Part shown: positions 12,886 to 23,289 of the stretch, one piece after another
Layout: each line of letters begins with the position of its first letter
How positions within the stretch are numbered: position 1 is the stretch's first letter
Assembly (NCBI GenBank): GCA_033239525.1
Contig: BSYO01000006.1
Span: forward strand, 18,004,175 to 18,068,174
Length of the DNA stretch: 64,000 nucleotides
Source: Nepenthes gracilis
Taxonomy: Eukaryota; Streptophyta; Magnoliopsida; Caryophyllales; Nepenthaceae
Direction: 5' to 3'
Position numbers and translations under genes: made by a program
Notes under the pieces: model-generated
What the model saw: only the letters and a program-made list of their open reading frames with translations
Database searches by the model: none
Told to the model about the DNA's origin: nothing

Positions 12886-13239
12886 TGGGCCGACTGATAG
12901 TTGAGGCCTAGCATGTCCGTTGAGGATCCAGCTGGCCACCGCGCGTCCTTCCTCGAGATGCGCTAGACCTTGTCTTCATCTAGTGTTGCGCCTTCCCCAG
13001 ACGAACACGCGGGCTTTTCAGATGCCGCAAAGATTCGGTGCTCTAAATGGAAGGATTCGCGCGCCAGAATCTGCATCAACACTGAAGGCTTTCCTGTTTG
13101 GTGATAGACGGCCATCGGGCGGCGTGCTCTTCTAGGCGCGGATAGGGCGCTGGCTCGCCCATAAATAGGGGAGCCCCCAGTTGGAGAGACCCATGCCTTA
13201 GCTGGTTCTCGAAAGAGTGATGCGAAGCCCTTGGCTTGT

Positions 13240-13690
13240 CCCACTCCTGACAGGATTCCCCAAAGGAATTAGATGGACTTGCTGGAGATCCGGAGCTCCT
13301 GCCAAAGACTGCCTTCACGCCCTAATCACAAGCACTTCCTCATACTAATGAGAGTGACTTGGCCACTCTATCGCCGTTATATGCCTTCCTCGCAGCTGGC
13401 ATGACCTACAGCGTGGGGGGGGGGTCCTTGCGGAGCTATCAAGGGGCGCTTTGTCCTGGGGATAGCGCGTCATTGGTGGCCTCAACAGCGTCCAGTGGAT
13501 CATGCATACTGTCCGGAAAGGAGGTAGAAAGTGGGGTTCCTACAAGGGGAGCGCGGGCTAGCTGCATCCCTGTTGGGATTGTTACTATGGGTGCTCGTTC
13601 TACCGCTACGATTAACATTGGCTGAACTTTCAAGGTCTGGCCAGTACCGACGGCTCTAACACTCGGGCGAATCGGAGTTCTGGTGACGAC
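13240..13690 (+). pseudogene. Short antisense ORF relic in element C (third antisense reading frame)
   Basis: Translated text KELDGLAGDPELLPK near 13260-13310, SDLATLSP near 13350-13370, and the WPVPTAL region near 13640 match the same positions of element E (ELAKELDGIIGDPELLTK, GDSATLPS, SWPTPTAL). Amino-acid agreement survives while flanking DNA has drifted, which suggests a once-coding segment. Stops and shifts break it in both copies, and no family is recognised. It lies between the 3' LTR and the longer antisense ORFs and is opposite in direction to pol. Confidence 0.3.
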
Positions 13691-14388
13691 GCCAGAGAGA
13701 TCTAATGTAGATCTTGTTCTCTGATAAGGCTTCAAGCATCCGGAGCCGCTATTCCGGGCTTTATGCTCCACGTTGTATCTTTCTCTTTTTTGTACTTTCG
13801 CTATCGCAAGCTTTATACTTTGTAAATGAAACTTTGATTAATAGAAGCAGTAGCCTTTACCTTTATTCTTCTGTCTTGTCACATACATCTTCTCTTCCCT
13901 TTATGGTTTAACTCCGGGGCCGCAGGGTCCTTTCGTCGTCACAGGTATCCGAACGAAAACTAATACCGAACGCTGGGCGACTCCTGATTGCCCTAACCGA
14001 AGTTTGTCCCTCAAGCCCATCGGGGGGCTGCCGACGGGGGACCTAAGGAAAGAATTGCCTTTTGGCGCGTTCTACCCTAGGTGGCAGATCGTCGCTGATG
14101 GTTGTTATATCAACTAAGAATGTCAACGCATTTATGGCACAAGAGAACCCGGGGTCACGGCGCTATCAAGACCATCCCTTGGAAAGGCGTGATACTTCAG
14201 GGTTCTGCCACGTGGGAGAATTCCATTAGCCATCTACACGCACCTCTTTGTGCCAACGATGCCATCCCCCGGAGGGTCTTGCTTATTTAAACGCTGCGAA
14301 ACCCTCCAAGATCTGCACTCCTCTCTTGCTGAAAGGCGTTGATCTTTCCGCGGTCGCTTTTTCCCTTTTTACTTGTTGTGCAAATCTA

Positions 14389-15087
14389 ATGGAAAGACCA
14401 TCTTCCTTGCCTAAGTCTGAACCGTTCTCAGACACACCGGAAAGGAGTGTGCGAGCTTTGAGAGTTCCTGACGGGGCTGCACCCCTTGCGGCGGCAGCAG
14501 AGGGTTGCCACTCAGAGGCCACCGTGATGGGGCCAATGAGGTTCCTGAGGGCTTCTCCTGGTTTCGAGATGGACAAGGCGTCCACCTCCTCTCGGTGCCG
14601 AAGGCTTGGAACCTCTCGCACATCTCTCAACCGTGTTGCCAAGGCCGTCGAAGACTTTGAGGCCAGGGTGCAGATCGCCGTCAGAGAAATTGAGCAAACG
14701 AGGGCTTGCGCTGTGCACTTTGAGAGAGCCTGGGCGGAGTCTAAGGCACGGGTGTCACAACTAGCTGACGCCAACCTAGGGGCTCAAAGCCAGATCGTTG
14801 CTCTCCAGGAGGATCTTGAGCTGCACCGTGCGCGGCTTTAGGAGTCGTAGGCTGACCATGCTCGACGGGAGGCGGAGCTAAAGTCGAGGTTCAGTCCGGA
14901 GGAAGTGGCTCCCCTACTAGAACAGAGATTCCAGGAAGGTATTCGGCTCTACCGGAGGATAGCTTCGCTGGCGGTGCCTGGCTTCTGCGTCAATCTTCTA
15001 GACTCTCAGAACTCTTGGGCCCGAACGCGTTCAGAGCTAGTGGAATTTGATACCTCCAATCCCTCAGGGTCTGAGGGAGATGAATGA
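14389..15087 (+). pseudogene. Antisense ORF 1 of element C (coiled-coil protein)
   Basis: One frame of 233 codons starts at ATG 14389 (MERPSSLPKSEPFSD) and is broken only by a TAG at 14839-14841. The N-terminal third is low complexity. Residues of about 80-150 form a likely coiled coil (Glu/Ala/Arg-rich, ending AQSQIVALQEDLELHRARL). After the stop come a FSPEEVAPLLEQRF stretch and the IRLYRRI...LLDSQN motif. Element E carries the same ORF at 34621-35232. Its last 40 residues resemble the end of antisense ORF 2. Tat elements are known to carry antisense ORFs between pol and the 3' LTR; their function is unknown. Confidence 0.6.
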
Positions 15088-15528
15088 TTATACTTGATGG
15101 CCATTGGCCATCCTCTTGTATAAAAGAATTCCATTAAATGAATCTTTAATGAAATTTTATTACTTAGCCAGGCTATGGGTTTGTTACGTCTGTTGTGTTT
15201 GAACGGCTTTTCTTTCGCTTAACCCCTTGCTCTGGAGGGACTTTTGTTGCCGCCCCTCTTTGGTCAGAATCCCCACATTAAATGCCGGCATGACCACTGA
15301 GATTTTGGCAGGCGGCTGCGGTTGTAGCGGGACGGCAGTCCGTCAGAAGTCATGATGGGCTATCACACGGGACTTGCGGCGTTCTGCAGGAACGGCATGT
15401 GTCACGATCATCATTTGAGGCGGCAGCTCCGTTTCCCTCGCGATGCCCTTTCATATCCCCAGCGTGGCCTATTTAAACGACGCCTTCTCCCGCTTTCCAC
15501 ACTTTGCGATTTTTCATTTGCGAGACTC

Positions 15529-17479
15529 ATGGCTAGAAAAAAGAGCTCTCCTTCTTCTCGCGTTATTCGTCACGGAGTTGGTGGTACTCAGTCTGTTCTG
15601 TCAGCAAGTGCCACTGCTGCTCTGATGGTCGATTATGACATCCCTGGCGACCTGGCCTACCTTGCTCCAGGCCTGACCTAGAGGGCAAACGCGCCCCCAG
15701 AGAGCTTCATCACTATTTACGAGCATCACTTGAAGGGTGGACTACGCTTTCCCACGCCGCTCAAGCTGCATGGGATCTTCGAAACATTGAGCGTTTCCGT
15801 TGCTCAGCTCCATCCCAATGCTCTTCAGTACATAGTCACCATGTGTGTCTTTTCACGCCTCCATGATCTCACCATTTGGCCAAGTTCAATAAAGGGGATT
15901 TTCCGCTTCGCCGAGTCAGAAGATTGGATCTCCATGTTGCCGCATACCGATTTTCACTTTCAGGGGACAAATCCTGACTCGATGAAGAACTGGAAGGATC
16001 ACTACTTCTTCTTGAAGGAACCTACGGATTGGGAGGTCCCCAACATATGGGGCAAGGTTAGTGATTTCTACCGGGGAGACATAAGCGCGGAGGAGCTAGA
16101 CAAGAATAAGGAGCTATTTGAATGCATTCGGGCGAACATGGAGACTTTTTCGAAGCAGGGCTTCTACTTGACCTCCGATGCCTTCGCCGCCGCCAAGTGG
16201 GGACCTGTTCAGGCCGGTCAGGTCGCCATAGCAGAGAAGAGGAAAGTCGGCACTCTCGTTCTTCAAGAACCCTCTCAGGAGACTCCTGGAGGGAGCAGCT
16301 CGTCGCTGTCACTTAGGTCTTCCTCTAATGAGGAAGATGAGGCGGCACTGAAGAGAATGAGGGTCACCGGTGGCACATCCATGCGAAGGTCGCTGAGGAC
16401 AGCCACCGCGGCGGTGACATTCACTGGGGCCGCTTCTTCCAAGCAGGAGTTTGCACAGTTGCTACCGGGGGAAGCCACGGAGGATCCCCCGATTTCTACA
16501 CCCACATTGGCAGAGTACGGGATTTTCTTGGTTGAGCTTGCCTCCGAAGGGGAGTCGTCGTTGAGTCCCTCCTTGGGCCTTGGGCAGCAGGAAACGTCCG
16601 TCCTAGACATTGACGAGGAGATCTTGAGTCCACAGGAATTGTCAGAGCTGTTGAGGTAGAGCGACCACCAAAGTTTACGGAAGTTCAGGAGGCTGTGGGT
16701 TCACCCGCTTGAGCATCGCCTGGGCGCCCCCTCAAGACCCTGTTGCTCTCGAGGATGCCGGCACACCAGGTCAGGCCGCTAACGCCTTTGCCGTGGGGTC
16801 ACCGCATGGGGTGCACCTAAATGGAATGGTGGCGCTAATTGAGCAAGGGAGTGTCCTTCCGTCATTGGAGGATCCAAGTCCGTCCTACCCTGCGGAGGAG
16901 TCCTTCGAGCGGCCGAAGCCCTCGAACATGGAGGAGGTAGCCGAACCAGCCGAGCCCCCTAGCGTGCCGACGTTCGGAGCTGCTCCCTGTGGCATAGGTT
17001 TGTCCTTTGCGCAGGTTTGATATTGCCTAGCACTACACCCTTACTCGAGGTTGTGCTGAAGCTTTCTGGCTTCTAACTCCCTTCTGCCTTTTCACTGCAA
17101 GCTTTGGAAGCGGTGCATTCCCTTCAGGCGGTATCCTCCCACCCGGGTCCAAGAGGAAACCGAACAAGAGGTTACCCAGCATTTTGAGACGGAGACCACA
17201 GCGTTGAGGCAGGAGCTCAAGGCCGCGAGGGGCAAGATTACTGAGCTGGAGGACTTAATCTCCCATGCCCTGGCGGACCTTAGGGTTCAGTTTTCCCCCG
17301 TGGAGGTGTCCCAGGCGCTGGAGACCAGATTTTGGGACGGCATTCGCCTGTGCTGCTGCATCATGTCCATGGCTCATCCGGGCACTCCTATTAGGATGCT
17401 CGATCCCCGGAATGAGGGAGTTTCCGAAAGCTCCCGCCTGAAGAACTTCTCCGGAGAGGTTGGCCCTTCGAGCCTCTAG
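15529..17479 (+). pseudogene. Antisense ORF 2 of element C ('putative gypsy type transposon' domain)
   Basis: The ATG at 15529 (MARKKSSPSSRVIRHGVGG) opens a frame to 16659 with one in-frame TAG at 15679-15681. The region of about residues 55-190 (ESFITIYEHHLKGGLRFP, QLHPNALQYIVTMCVFSRLH, MKNWKDHYFFL) has the layout of Pfam's putative gypsy type transposon domain. A Ser/Glu-rich linker follows, then a frameshift between 16659 and 16709. A probable GT-AG intron is at 17014-17101. The last exon encodes a short coiled coil, DGIRLCCCI and RMLDPRNEG. Elements E and D share this architecture. No catalytic motif is visible. It is opposite to pol, so it needs its own promoter. Confidence 0.6.
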
Positions 17480-17600
17480 GGTAGAGGGAGTCCCTATACA
17501 GCTTTTCTTTTGACGCTTGCTCACGACTTGGTCTTTCACAGAAATGTAACTAATGAAATGCAACTCTTCTTATTGGCACTTCAGATTTCCAATCATCTCC

Positions 17601-17602
<2 letters not shown>

Positions 17603-17631
<29 letters not shown>
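17603..17631. repeat. Run of 29 T
   Basis: This uninterrupted T tract lies about 120 bases after the end of antisense ORF 2 in element C. On the pol strand it is a poly(A) tract. It is absent from the equivalent places in E and D, so it is a private expansion or a captured poly(A) tail. Confidence 0.9.
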
Positions 17632-17634
<3 letters not shown>

Positions 17635-18065
17635 CTGCATAGTTTTGGCTAAGCTCTTCAGCTATCATCGCCAAGGCTTGAAAACACAGCCTTCTTGCGC
17701 TGTACTCGTCTTTCGTCAGAAGATGTCGTCGCATCTTGTGCGTTTAATGGTAAGCTCGGCCCAATAAAGTGGACGTCGTTGTAAGTCTGGTGGAGCCACA
17801 CCAAGGGCCAATTGGGTTTTCAGGCCACAGCAGCCGAACTCCGACTCTTAGGCCTTTTCGCACATGATACCTGTCTTAGGCGCTCAGCCCTGCTCAAGGC
17901 GTTGTCGCTCTCGTGTGCACGATCCTAACCTACGACCATCGTAAACTGAGGGTGCTCTCTTCTCCATTAGAAGGTCGCTGCACGCCTATCATCCCTGCCC
18001 CCTAAGGTTTTGGTGGCCGCGCATTGAAGCCCCAGGCTTAAAGTTTTGACCGCATGGGTCGTCTG

Positions 18066-18330
18066 GTATGGAACCATAGTTTTTGGGCCGCTTCGAGCCT
18101 TTCAACGCAGAGTCGAGATTTAGATATGGTAGCTTTCGGGCCGCCTGGCACGAAGCCAAGGATTGAAGGGCCACTTAGGGCCTTTCAACGTGGAGTCGAG
18201 ATTTGGATATAGCTGCTTTCGGGCCGCCTAGAGCGAAGCCAAGGGTTGAAGGGCCGCTTAGGGCCTTTCGACGCGGAGTCGAGATTTGGTTATGGCCGCT
18301 TTCGGGCCGCTTGGCACGAAGCCAAGGTTT
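18066..18330 (-). repeat. 83-bp minisatellite in element C
   Basis: Slightly more than three tandem copies of an 83-bp unit lie here. The landmark CGAAGCCAAG occurs at 18151, 18234 and 18317, exactly 83 apart, with a diverged first copy before 18151. Units also share GGAGTCGAGATTTGG and CTTTCGGGCCGC. The array lies just downstream of pol in the 3' untranslated region of a Tat element, a place known to spawn satellites. Confidence 0.85.
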
Positions 18331-18479
18331 TGTTTCACGGACGGATAAAGATCCTCCCGACTTAAGGACAATCTAGATCGTTTCACCTTTTGAAATATCA
18401 TGCATGCAAACACCCGCATGAATGAACACATAAGATTGTAAAAAGAATCAATTTTATTAAATGGAAACACAAAACATGT

Positions 18480-21400
18480 ACAAGCATTCCTTATGGTGCG
18501 TGTGTATGTCTTACCTAGGTTTGGCGTTGGCCTACTGATAATATTTCCTAAGGTTGGCGGTGTTCTAAGTCCGCGGGACCAGCTTGCTGTCCTGGGTGTG
18601 TAGTTTGTACGCTCCATTCCAAAGGATTGCCGAAATGAGGAACGGGCCCTCCTAGCCTAGAAAGAGTTTGTTCCTACTTGCGGCCTTTCCCGCAGCCTCT
18701 ACACTCCGGAGGACCAGGTCTCCAACCTCGAGTGGGCGTGCCATCACCCGCTTGTTGTAGTACCGTGCGACACGTTGCTAGTAGGCTGCAGTCCTCAAGC
18801 AGGCCGTGTCACGGACTTCTGGGAGAAAGTCTAGGCATTCCCTGAGCCTCTGGGAGTTGGTGGCTAGATCGAAGCATTCGACCCGCAGTCAAGGAAGTCC
18901 CACTTCGACAGGAACGACCACTTTGACTCCGTAGCAGAGATTGAAGGGCGTCTCCCTCGTCGGTTCCCGCAGGGTCGTTTGATATGACCAGAGCACAGAA
19001 GGCAACTTGTCGACCCAGGAGCCTCCTGCGTCTTCCAGTTTAGTCTTCAACCCGTGTAGCAGTATGCGATTGGTGACTTCGACTTGCCCATTTGCTTGAG
19101 GGTATGCCACAGACGTATGAATAAGCCTAATGTGCAAGCTTGCACAATACTTGATGAATCGTTTGCCGGTGAATTGAGTTCTATTGTCAATTAATATGTC
19201 CTCAAGAATCCCAAAATGGCAAACGATGTTCTGGCGGAGGAATTCCGTTGTGTTCTGCTCGGTGATTCGTGCCAAAGGAACCAATTCTACCCACTTGGTG
19301 AAATAGTCAATACCGACGATAAGGAACTTCCTTTATCCGGAGGCCAAGGGCATAGGTCCAAGGATATCGAGCCCCTACTACGCGAACTGCCATGAGGATT
19401 GAAGGCTATGCAGTGCTTTGTGAGGCAGATGAGCCATGGACCCTTGAACCTAGCAACTTTCGCACTTCTTTACGAATTTCAGAGCATCTCGCTTCATCGT
19501 GGGTTAGAAGAGACCTTATCGCATGATCTTGAATGCAAGATTTTTCCCTCCGATGTGCGAGCCGCATACACCAAGGTGGACTTCGCTCAGCGCGTACTCG
19601 GCTTCCTCAGGAGTTAGGCATTTTAGATAGGAAGTGGAATATCCCCTCCAGTATAGCCTACCATCGAGGATTGCATACCACCCTGCTGTCTTCTTAATTC
19701 GCTTGGCCTCGTCGGCATCCGTAGGCAACGTTCTGTCCATCAGATACCTGTGGTAAGGGGTCATCTAATTGTCACCCTCGTTGACCTCCAGCACTTCCTG
19801 GTCCGGACCGTCCATACTTGGTACAGCTAGGACTTCCTGCATGCTCCTAGCATACTGCTCCGAAGATCCTGCAGCTACATCACTCGCCAACTGATCGGCT
19901 TTCCAGTTTTCTGCTCTAGGATGTGTTTGATTTCAAAACTTTCGAACGCCTAAATCTGGGCTTTTACCTTCGCCAAGTACTTTGCGAGCTGAGGGTTTGA
20001 TACCTCGAAGGCTCCTTAGATCTGATTGACTACTATCTCTAAGTCGCTACGTACGACGAGTGACTTGGCAGAGCATTCCTTTGCAAGACGAAGCCCCGCA
20101 AGAAGGGCTTCATACTCTGCCATGTTATTTGTGGCAGGGAAAGTCAACGTAACAGAGTACTTGATCTCTATCCCGTCTGGAGTTTTAAGCACAACTCCAG
20201 CTCCGTTGCTTGTTTGAGTGGATGATCCGTCGACATTCACGATCCATGAGGGAACGTCCGGTGCATCCAAGCTCTACGGGCTGTGTGGGGTGTCTAGAGC
20301 TGGGGTCGCCGCCTCGACAATGAAGTCTGCCAGAACTTCACATCAAACTCTCCCAACTCTATAACCCACTTGACTAGCCGCCCAAAAGTCTCTGGTTTCT
20401 GGAGGATTGACTTCAAAGGTTAATCCATCAGAACGATGATCCGATGCGCTTGGAAATAGGGCCTCAACTTTCACGCTGAATAGATGAGGTTAGCGTAATC
20501 CTCTCCGCATGCAGGCATCGAGTCTTCACGTCTGACAATACTCTACTCATGTAGTACACTAGTCGCTGTGTGCCCTAGTGCTCTCCGACTAGCACTGGGC
20601 TGAGCGTCGTGTTCGACATGGCCAGGTAGAGGTACAGGTCCTCACCCATAGATGGTGAGCTCAGGAAAGGTGGACTAACAAGGTATACCTTTAGCTCTTG
20701 GAATGCTTCCTCGCATTCATCTATCCACCAGAATTCAGATGCTTTTGTTCCTCTAAGTGCCATAAAGAAGGGCAAGTACTTCTCTGCAAACTTAGCTAGG
20801 AACCACGATAAGGCTACTAGCCGGCCTGTGAGTTCCTGAACTTCCTTGACAGTCCGCGGAGGACTCATATCAAGGATGGCTCTGATTTTCTCCGGGTTCG
20901 CTTCTATGCCGCGTTAGGACACTATAAAGCCTAAGAATTTTCTGAAAGTTACCCCGAACACACTTGGGCTGGGTTGAGCTTCATCTGTGAGCTCGAAGCA
21001 CCTAGGAGGTCTCCTCTAGATCATGAATATGGTTGTCGGCTATTCTACTTTTGACGAGCATGTCGTCAACGTACACCTCCACGTTTCTTTCGATCTAGGC
21101 CTCGAATATCTTGTTCACAAGACACTGATAGGTTATCCCAACGTTCTTGAGGCTGAAGGGCATAACCTTGTAGCAATATGTTCCCTGATCGATCATTAAT
21201 GAGGTGTGTTTCTCATTGTCCGGGTCCATCCTGATCTGATTATAGCCTGAGTAGGTGTCCATAAAGCTCAAGAGCTCGTACCCGGACGTAGAATCTACCA
21301 ATTGATCAATCCGAGGGAGCGGGAAGCTCTCTTTAGGACAGACTTTGTTCACATTGGTGAAGTCCATGCACATTCACCACTTGCCGTTGCTTTTCTTTAC

Positions 21401-22091
21401 GAGCATGACATTGGATAGACAATCCGGATACTGGACCTCCCTTATAAATCCGACGTCCGGCAGCCTCTTCACTTCCTCTCTTATAGCTACTAACTTCTCG
21501 ATGGAGTGGTTCTTACGCTTTTACCTGACGGCTTGTGATCGAGATCGAGGCCCAACTTATGGACTATTACTCTGGCTGGTATCCTGGGCATATCGGCAAG
21601 AACCCATGCGAACATGTCGGAGTTCTTCCGGAGGAAGCTAATGAGCCGGTCACGGTTGGCCACAGTGAGGGAGCCGCCGATGTATACGCTGGGCAGAGTC
21701 CAGAGGGACCACTTCAGTTACTTTACCTGACTGGGCTTGCTGCAGCATGGCTTCGTCACAGAAATCCAAGTCTTTGTCTATACGGTCCGGCACCGCTGGG
21801 GCAACTTGAGACAAGTAGTACGTCCACCGGTAATGATCACCGAGCACCTATCCTACGTCGTACGAGGTTAGAAACTTTACCTTCAGATGAGGGATCGAAG
21901 TAACGGCCCCGAAAGACGTGAGGAATGGTCTGCCCATGATGGCATTGTAAACGGACTGCAGATCGACGACAAAGAACGTCAGCTCTCGCATTGCGGTACT
22001 CGGGGAAGTTCTCATCGTGATCTCTAGTTGGATTTTCCCCTGCACAGGTACAAGTTCGTTATCCAAGCCGTACAGAGGGCCATCGGTCGCT
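18480..22091 (-). pseudogene. Element C pol relic: protease end, RT, RNase H, integrase
   Basis: On the minus strand, from high to low coordinates, the order is as follows. The protease tail is at 22091-21848 (GPLYGLDNE, SVYNAIMGRPFL). RT is at 21640-20900, with FPLPRIDQLVDSTSGYELLS and an intact VYVDDMLVKS near 21050-21090. The RT connection/first RNase H is at 20868-20575 (LSWFLAKFAEKYLPFF). The second RNase H is at 20270-20016 with NVDGSSTQT. The integrase zinc finger is at 19764-19516 (LSEVHLGVCGSHIGG). The core is at 19284-18889 with LIDNRTQF and an intact glutamate in NGQVEVTNR. The C-terminal text runs to about 18500 (NLRKYY-like). Stops are scattered, for example near 21370 and 20900. 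Catalytic residues are better kept here than in D. Confidence 0.8.
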
Positions 22092-22735
22092 TTCACTTTA
22101 AAATATTCAGTGAAAAGTACATGCATACAACAATATTTAAACAGGGAAGTAAAAGAGTAACATGCATGTACAGTGAAATAAGAGACGTAAGTAAAAATTA
22201 AAGGATATTAAAATAAACTAAAAAAGAGGTTTAGAAATAATTACCTTCAACATCTAATATAATAAAACAGACTCCAAAAGGCTCCGAAATCTTCTCTTCT
22301 CTCTCTTCTTCTTCTTCTCCTCCTCTTCTCTTTCTCTCTCTTCTTTCCCTTTTTCCCATGCAAATTGACCAAAATAAGTGCAAGTGGCCTTAAATGCCAA
22401 AATTAACACATCAGCCCCGATCAAGCATGCATTAGACGCCGTACTCATGCACAAGCGCACATGAGCCATTAGCACGACTCAGTACCAATATTCTACCAAA
22501 ATTATACACAAGCTCTAATACAGTTGCATATCAAGTGCCACCCATTCTGCCTCAAATATGTATGAGCACCCCAAAGACACCCATTATATGCGCGACTGTT
22601 GCCTCAAACACACATGAGCGTAGAGATAGGCACTGCGCCTAATTCTACTCAATCTGATTTTTTCTCAAATTTTTTAAATTAATCCAAAATTATATTAATA
22701 ACGCCATAAATCATAAATGGAAGCTAGGCCTTACA
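22092..22735 (-). repeat. Remainder of element B's right (5') LTR
   Basis: It matches 8870-9527 of B's left LTR across its whole length, from CTTTAAAATATTC at the junction to the terminal TTACA (TGTAAGGC on the minus strand). The junction with element C's protease is abrupt at about 22091. The equivalent of 8320-8870 is missing here, showing a deletion shared with element C. Confidence 0.75.
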
Positions 22736-22932
22736 TTAACGTTGCTAATCTCCAACCATATTTTGAAGAAACTAACTCGATGATGAGTTTCTTCCAACAT
22801 GAGAAGAATGATATTGTTCCAATAGAAGATAATCATTATATTGAGGACATGGCCACTATCTATGATGACATAACAAATATTGGTGAAACGACAAGTAGCA
22901 ATCATAGCTCCACCCGCAACCACCAAGTCTAA
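22736..22932 (+). pseudogene. C-terminal end of element A pol, running into the 3' LTR
   Basis: The text NVANLQPYFEE, then FFQHEKNDIVPIEDN, is the end of a chromovirus integrase. It stays open to a TAA at 22930-22932. The 3' LTR starts at 22809, so about 40 codons of pol lie inside the LTR. CRM elements are known for such overlap. The fragment starts exactly at element B's right end. Confidence 0.7.
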
Positions 22933-23284
22933 AAGAAAGAATTACAAGATAGAGCCTTGATTAAAAACAAAACATCCTAAGTTACTCTACCCACTTCTTG
23001 GACCACCTTCCTTGCCCGACTCAAAAAGATTGAAAATATGAGGGTTTAATTGACTAATTTATCCTAAATTTCTATAAATTAAAGATAGTTTATTTGATTA
23101 AAAATTACGAATTATCATCAACTTGTATTCCAAAATTCTTAAAAGAGTTCTAATTTTGATTTGGTATATTCCAAATCCCGTTCTTTATTCTCAAATGTCA
23201 ACTTACTCTTCGATAAATTAATTTATAATTTTCTCTTGTTACAACTTCCTATCAAACCCTTCTCCATTTTTTACAACAATATCA
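22809..23284 (+). repeat. 3' LTR of element A
   Basis: It is 476 bases, TGATATTG to ATATCA, and aligns with 4437-4868. The purine tract GAGAAGAA (22801-22808) lies immediately before it, as needed for plus-strand priming. It is about 45 bases longer than the 5' copy because of an insertion/deletion near 22935-22990. Confidence 0.8.
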
Positions 23285-23289
23285 AATAC
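23285..23289. repeat. Right target site duplication of element A (AATAC)
   Basis: It is identical to 4432-4436 and directly abuts the ATATCA end of the 3' LTR. Confidence 0.85.

Larger units (their letters stand above)
12042..22091 (-). mobile_element. Element C: Tat-lineage Ty3/gypsy with antisense ORFs, 5' end deleted
   Basis: Pol is on the minus strand (22091 down to about 18480). Between pol and the 3' LTR (left, 12042-12870) are a minisatellite and three plus-strand ORF relics at about 13240-13690, 14389-15087 and 15529-17479. Tat membership is shown by the second, 'archaeal-type' RNase H (NVDGSSTQT, ATNNMAEYEALLAGLRLA), by the integrase text, and by the antisense ORFs. The element starts within protease at 22091, so gag, the primer site and the 5' LTR are missing. 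The deletion also took about 550 bases of element B's LTR. No target duplication can be checked because one end is lost. Confidence 0.85.
8268..22735 (-). mobile_element. Element B: Tekay/Del-like chromovirus, truncated, split by element C
   Basis: This minus-strand element is inserted in element A. Its 3' LTR is the left one (about 8268-9527). Next come the integrase and RNase H end of pol (9528-11290), a leader, and the 5' LTR, which survives in two pieces (about 11984-12041 and 22092-22735) around element C. The two LTR copies match over about 650 bases (8870-9527 against 22092-22735). They share a long pyrimidine tract and the terminal TGTRAGGC on the minus strand. TTAAC follows the right end; the left flank has TTAAA, an imperfect duplication if the LTR starts at 8268. 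gag, protease and RT are gone. The left boundary is uncertain by about 25 bases because element A's integrase text seems to run to 8290. Confidence 0.7.
4437..23284 (+). mobile_element. Element A: CRM-like Ty3/gypsy chromovirus, split by nested insertions
   Basis: This is a decayed element on the plus strand. Its order is 5' LTR (4437-4868), initiator-tRNA-Met-like primer site (4871-4882), gag, protease, reverse transcriptase, RNase H and the start of integrase (to about 8290). The order resumes at 22736 with the last part of pol and the 3' LTR (22809-23284). Everything between belongs to elements B and C. Identical AATAC flanks define the insertion. The CRM-like assignment rests on a pol frame that runs into the 3' LTR, on an LTR starting TGATAYTG right after a GAGAAGAA purine tract, and on gag text resembling that group; Reina is the main alternative. 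Most of integrase (about 0.7-0.9 kb) is missing. Many stops and frameshifts show it is dead. Confidence 0.85.

Noticed and set aside
14283..14774. 163-codon minus-strand open frame
   Set aside because: It is the shadow of antisense ORF 1, which has a conserved counterpart in element E while this frame does not.
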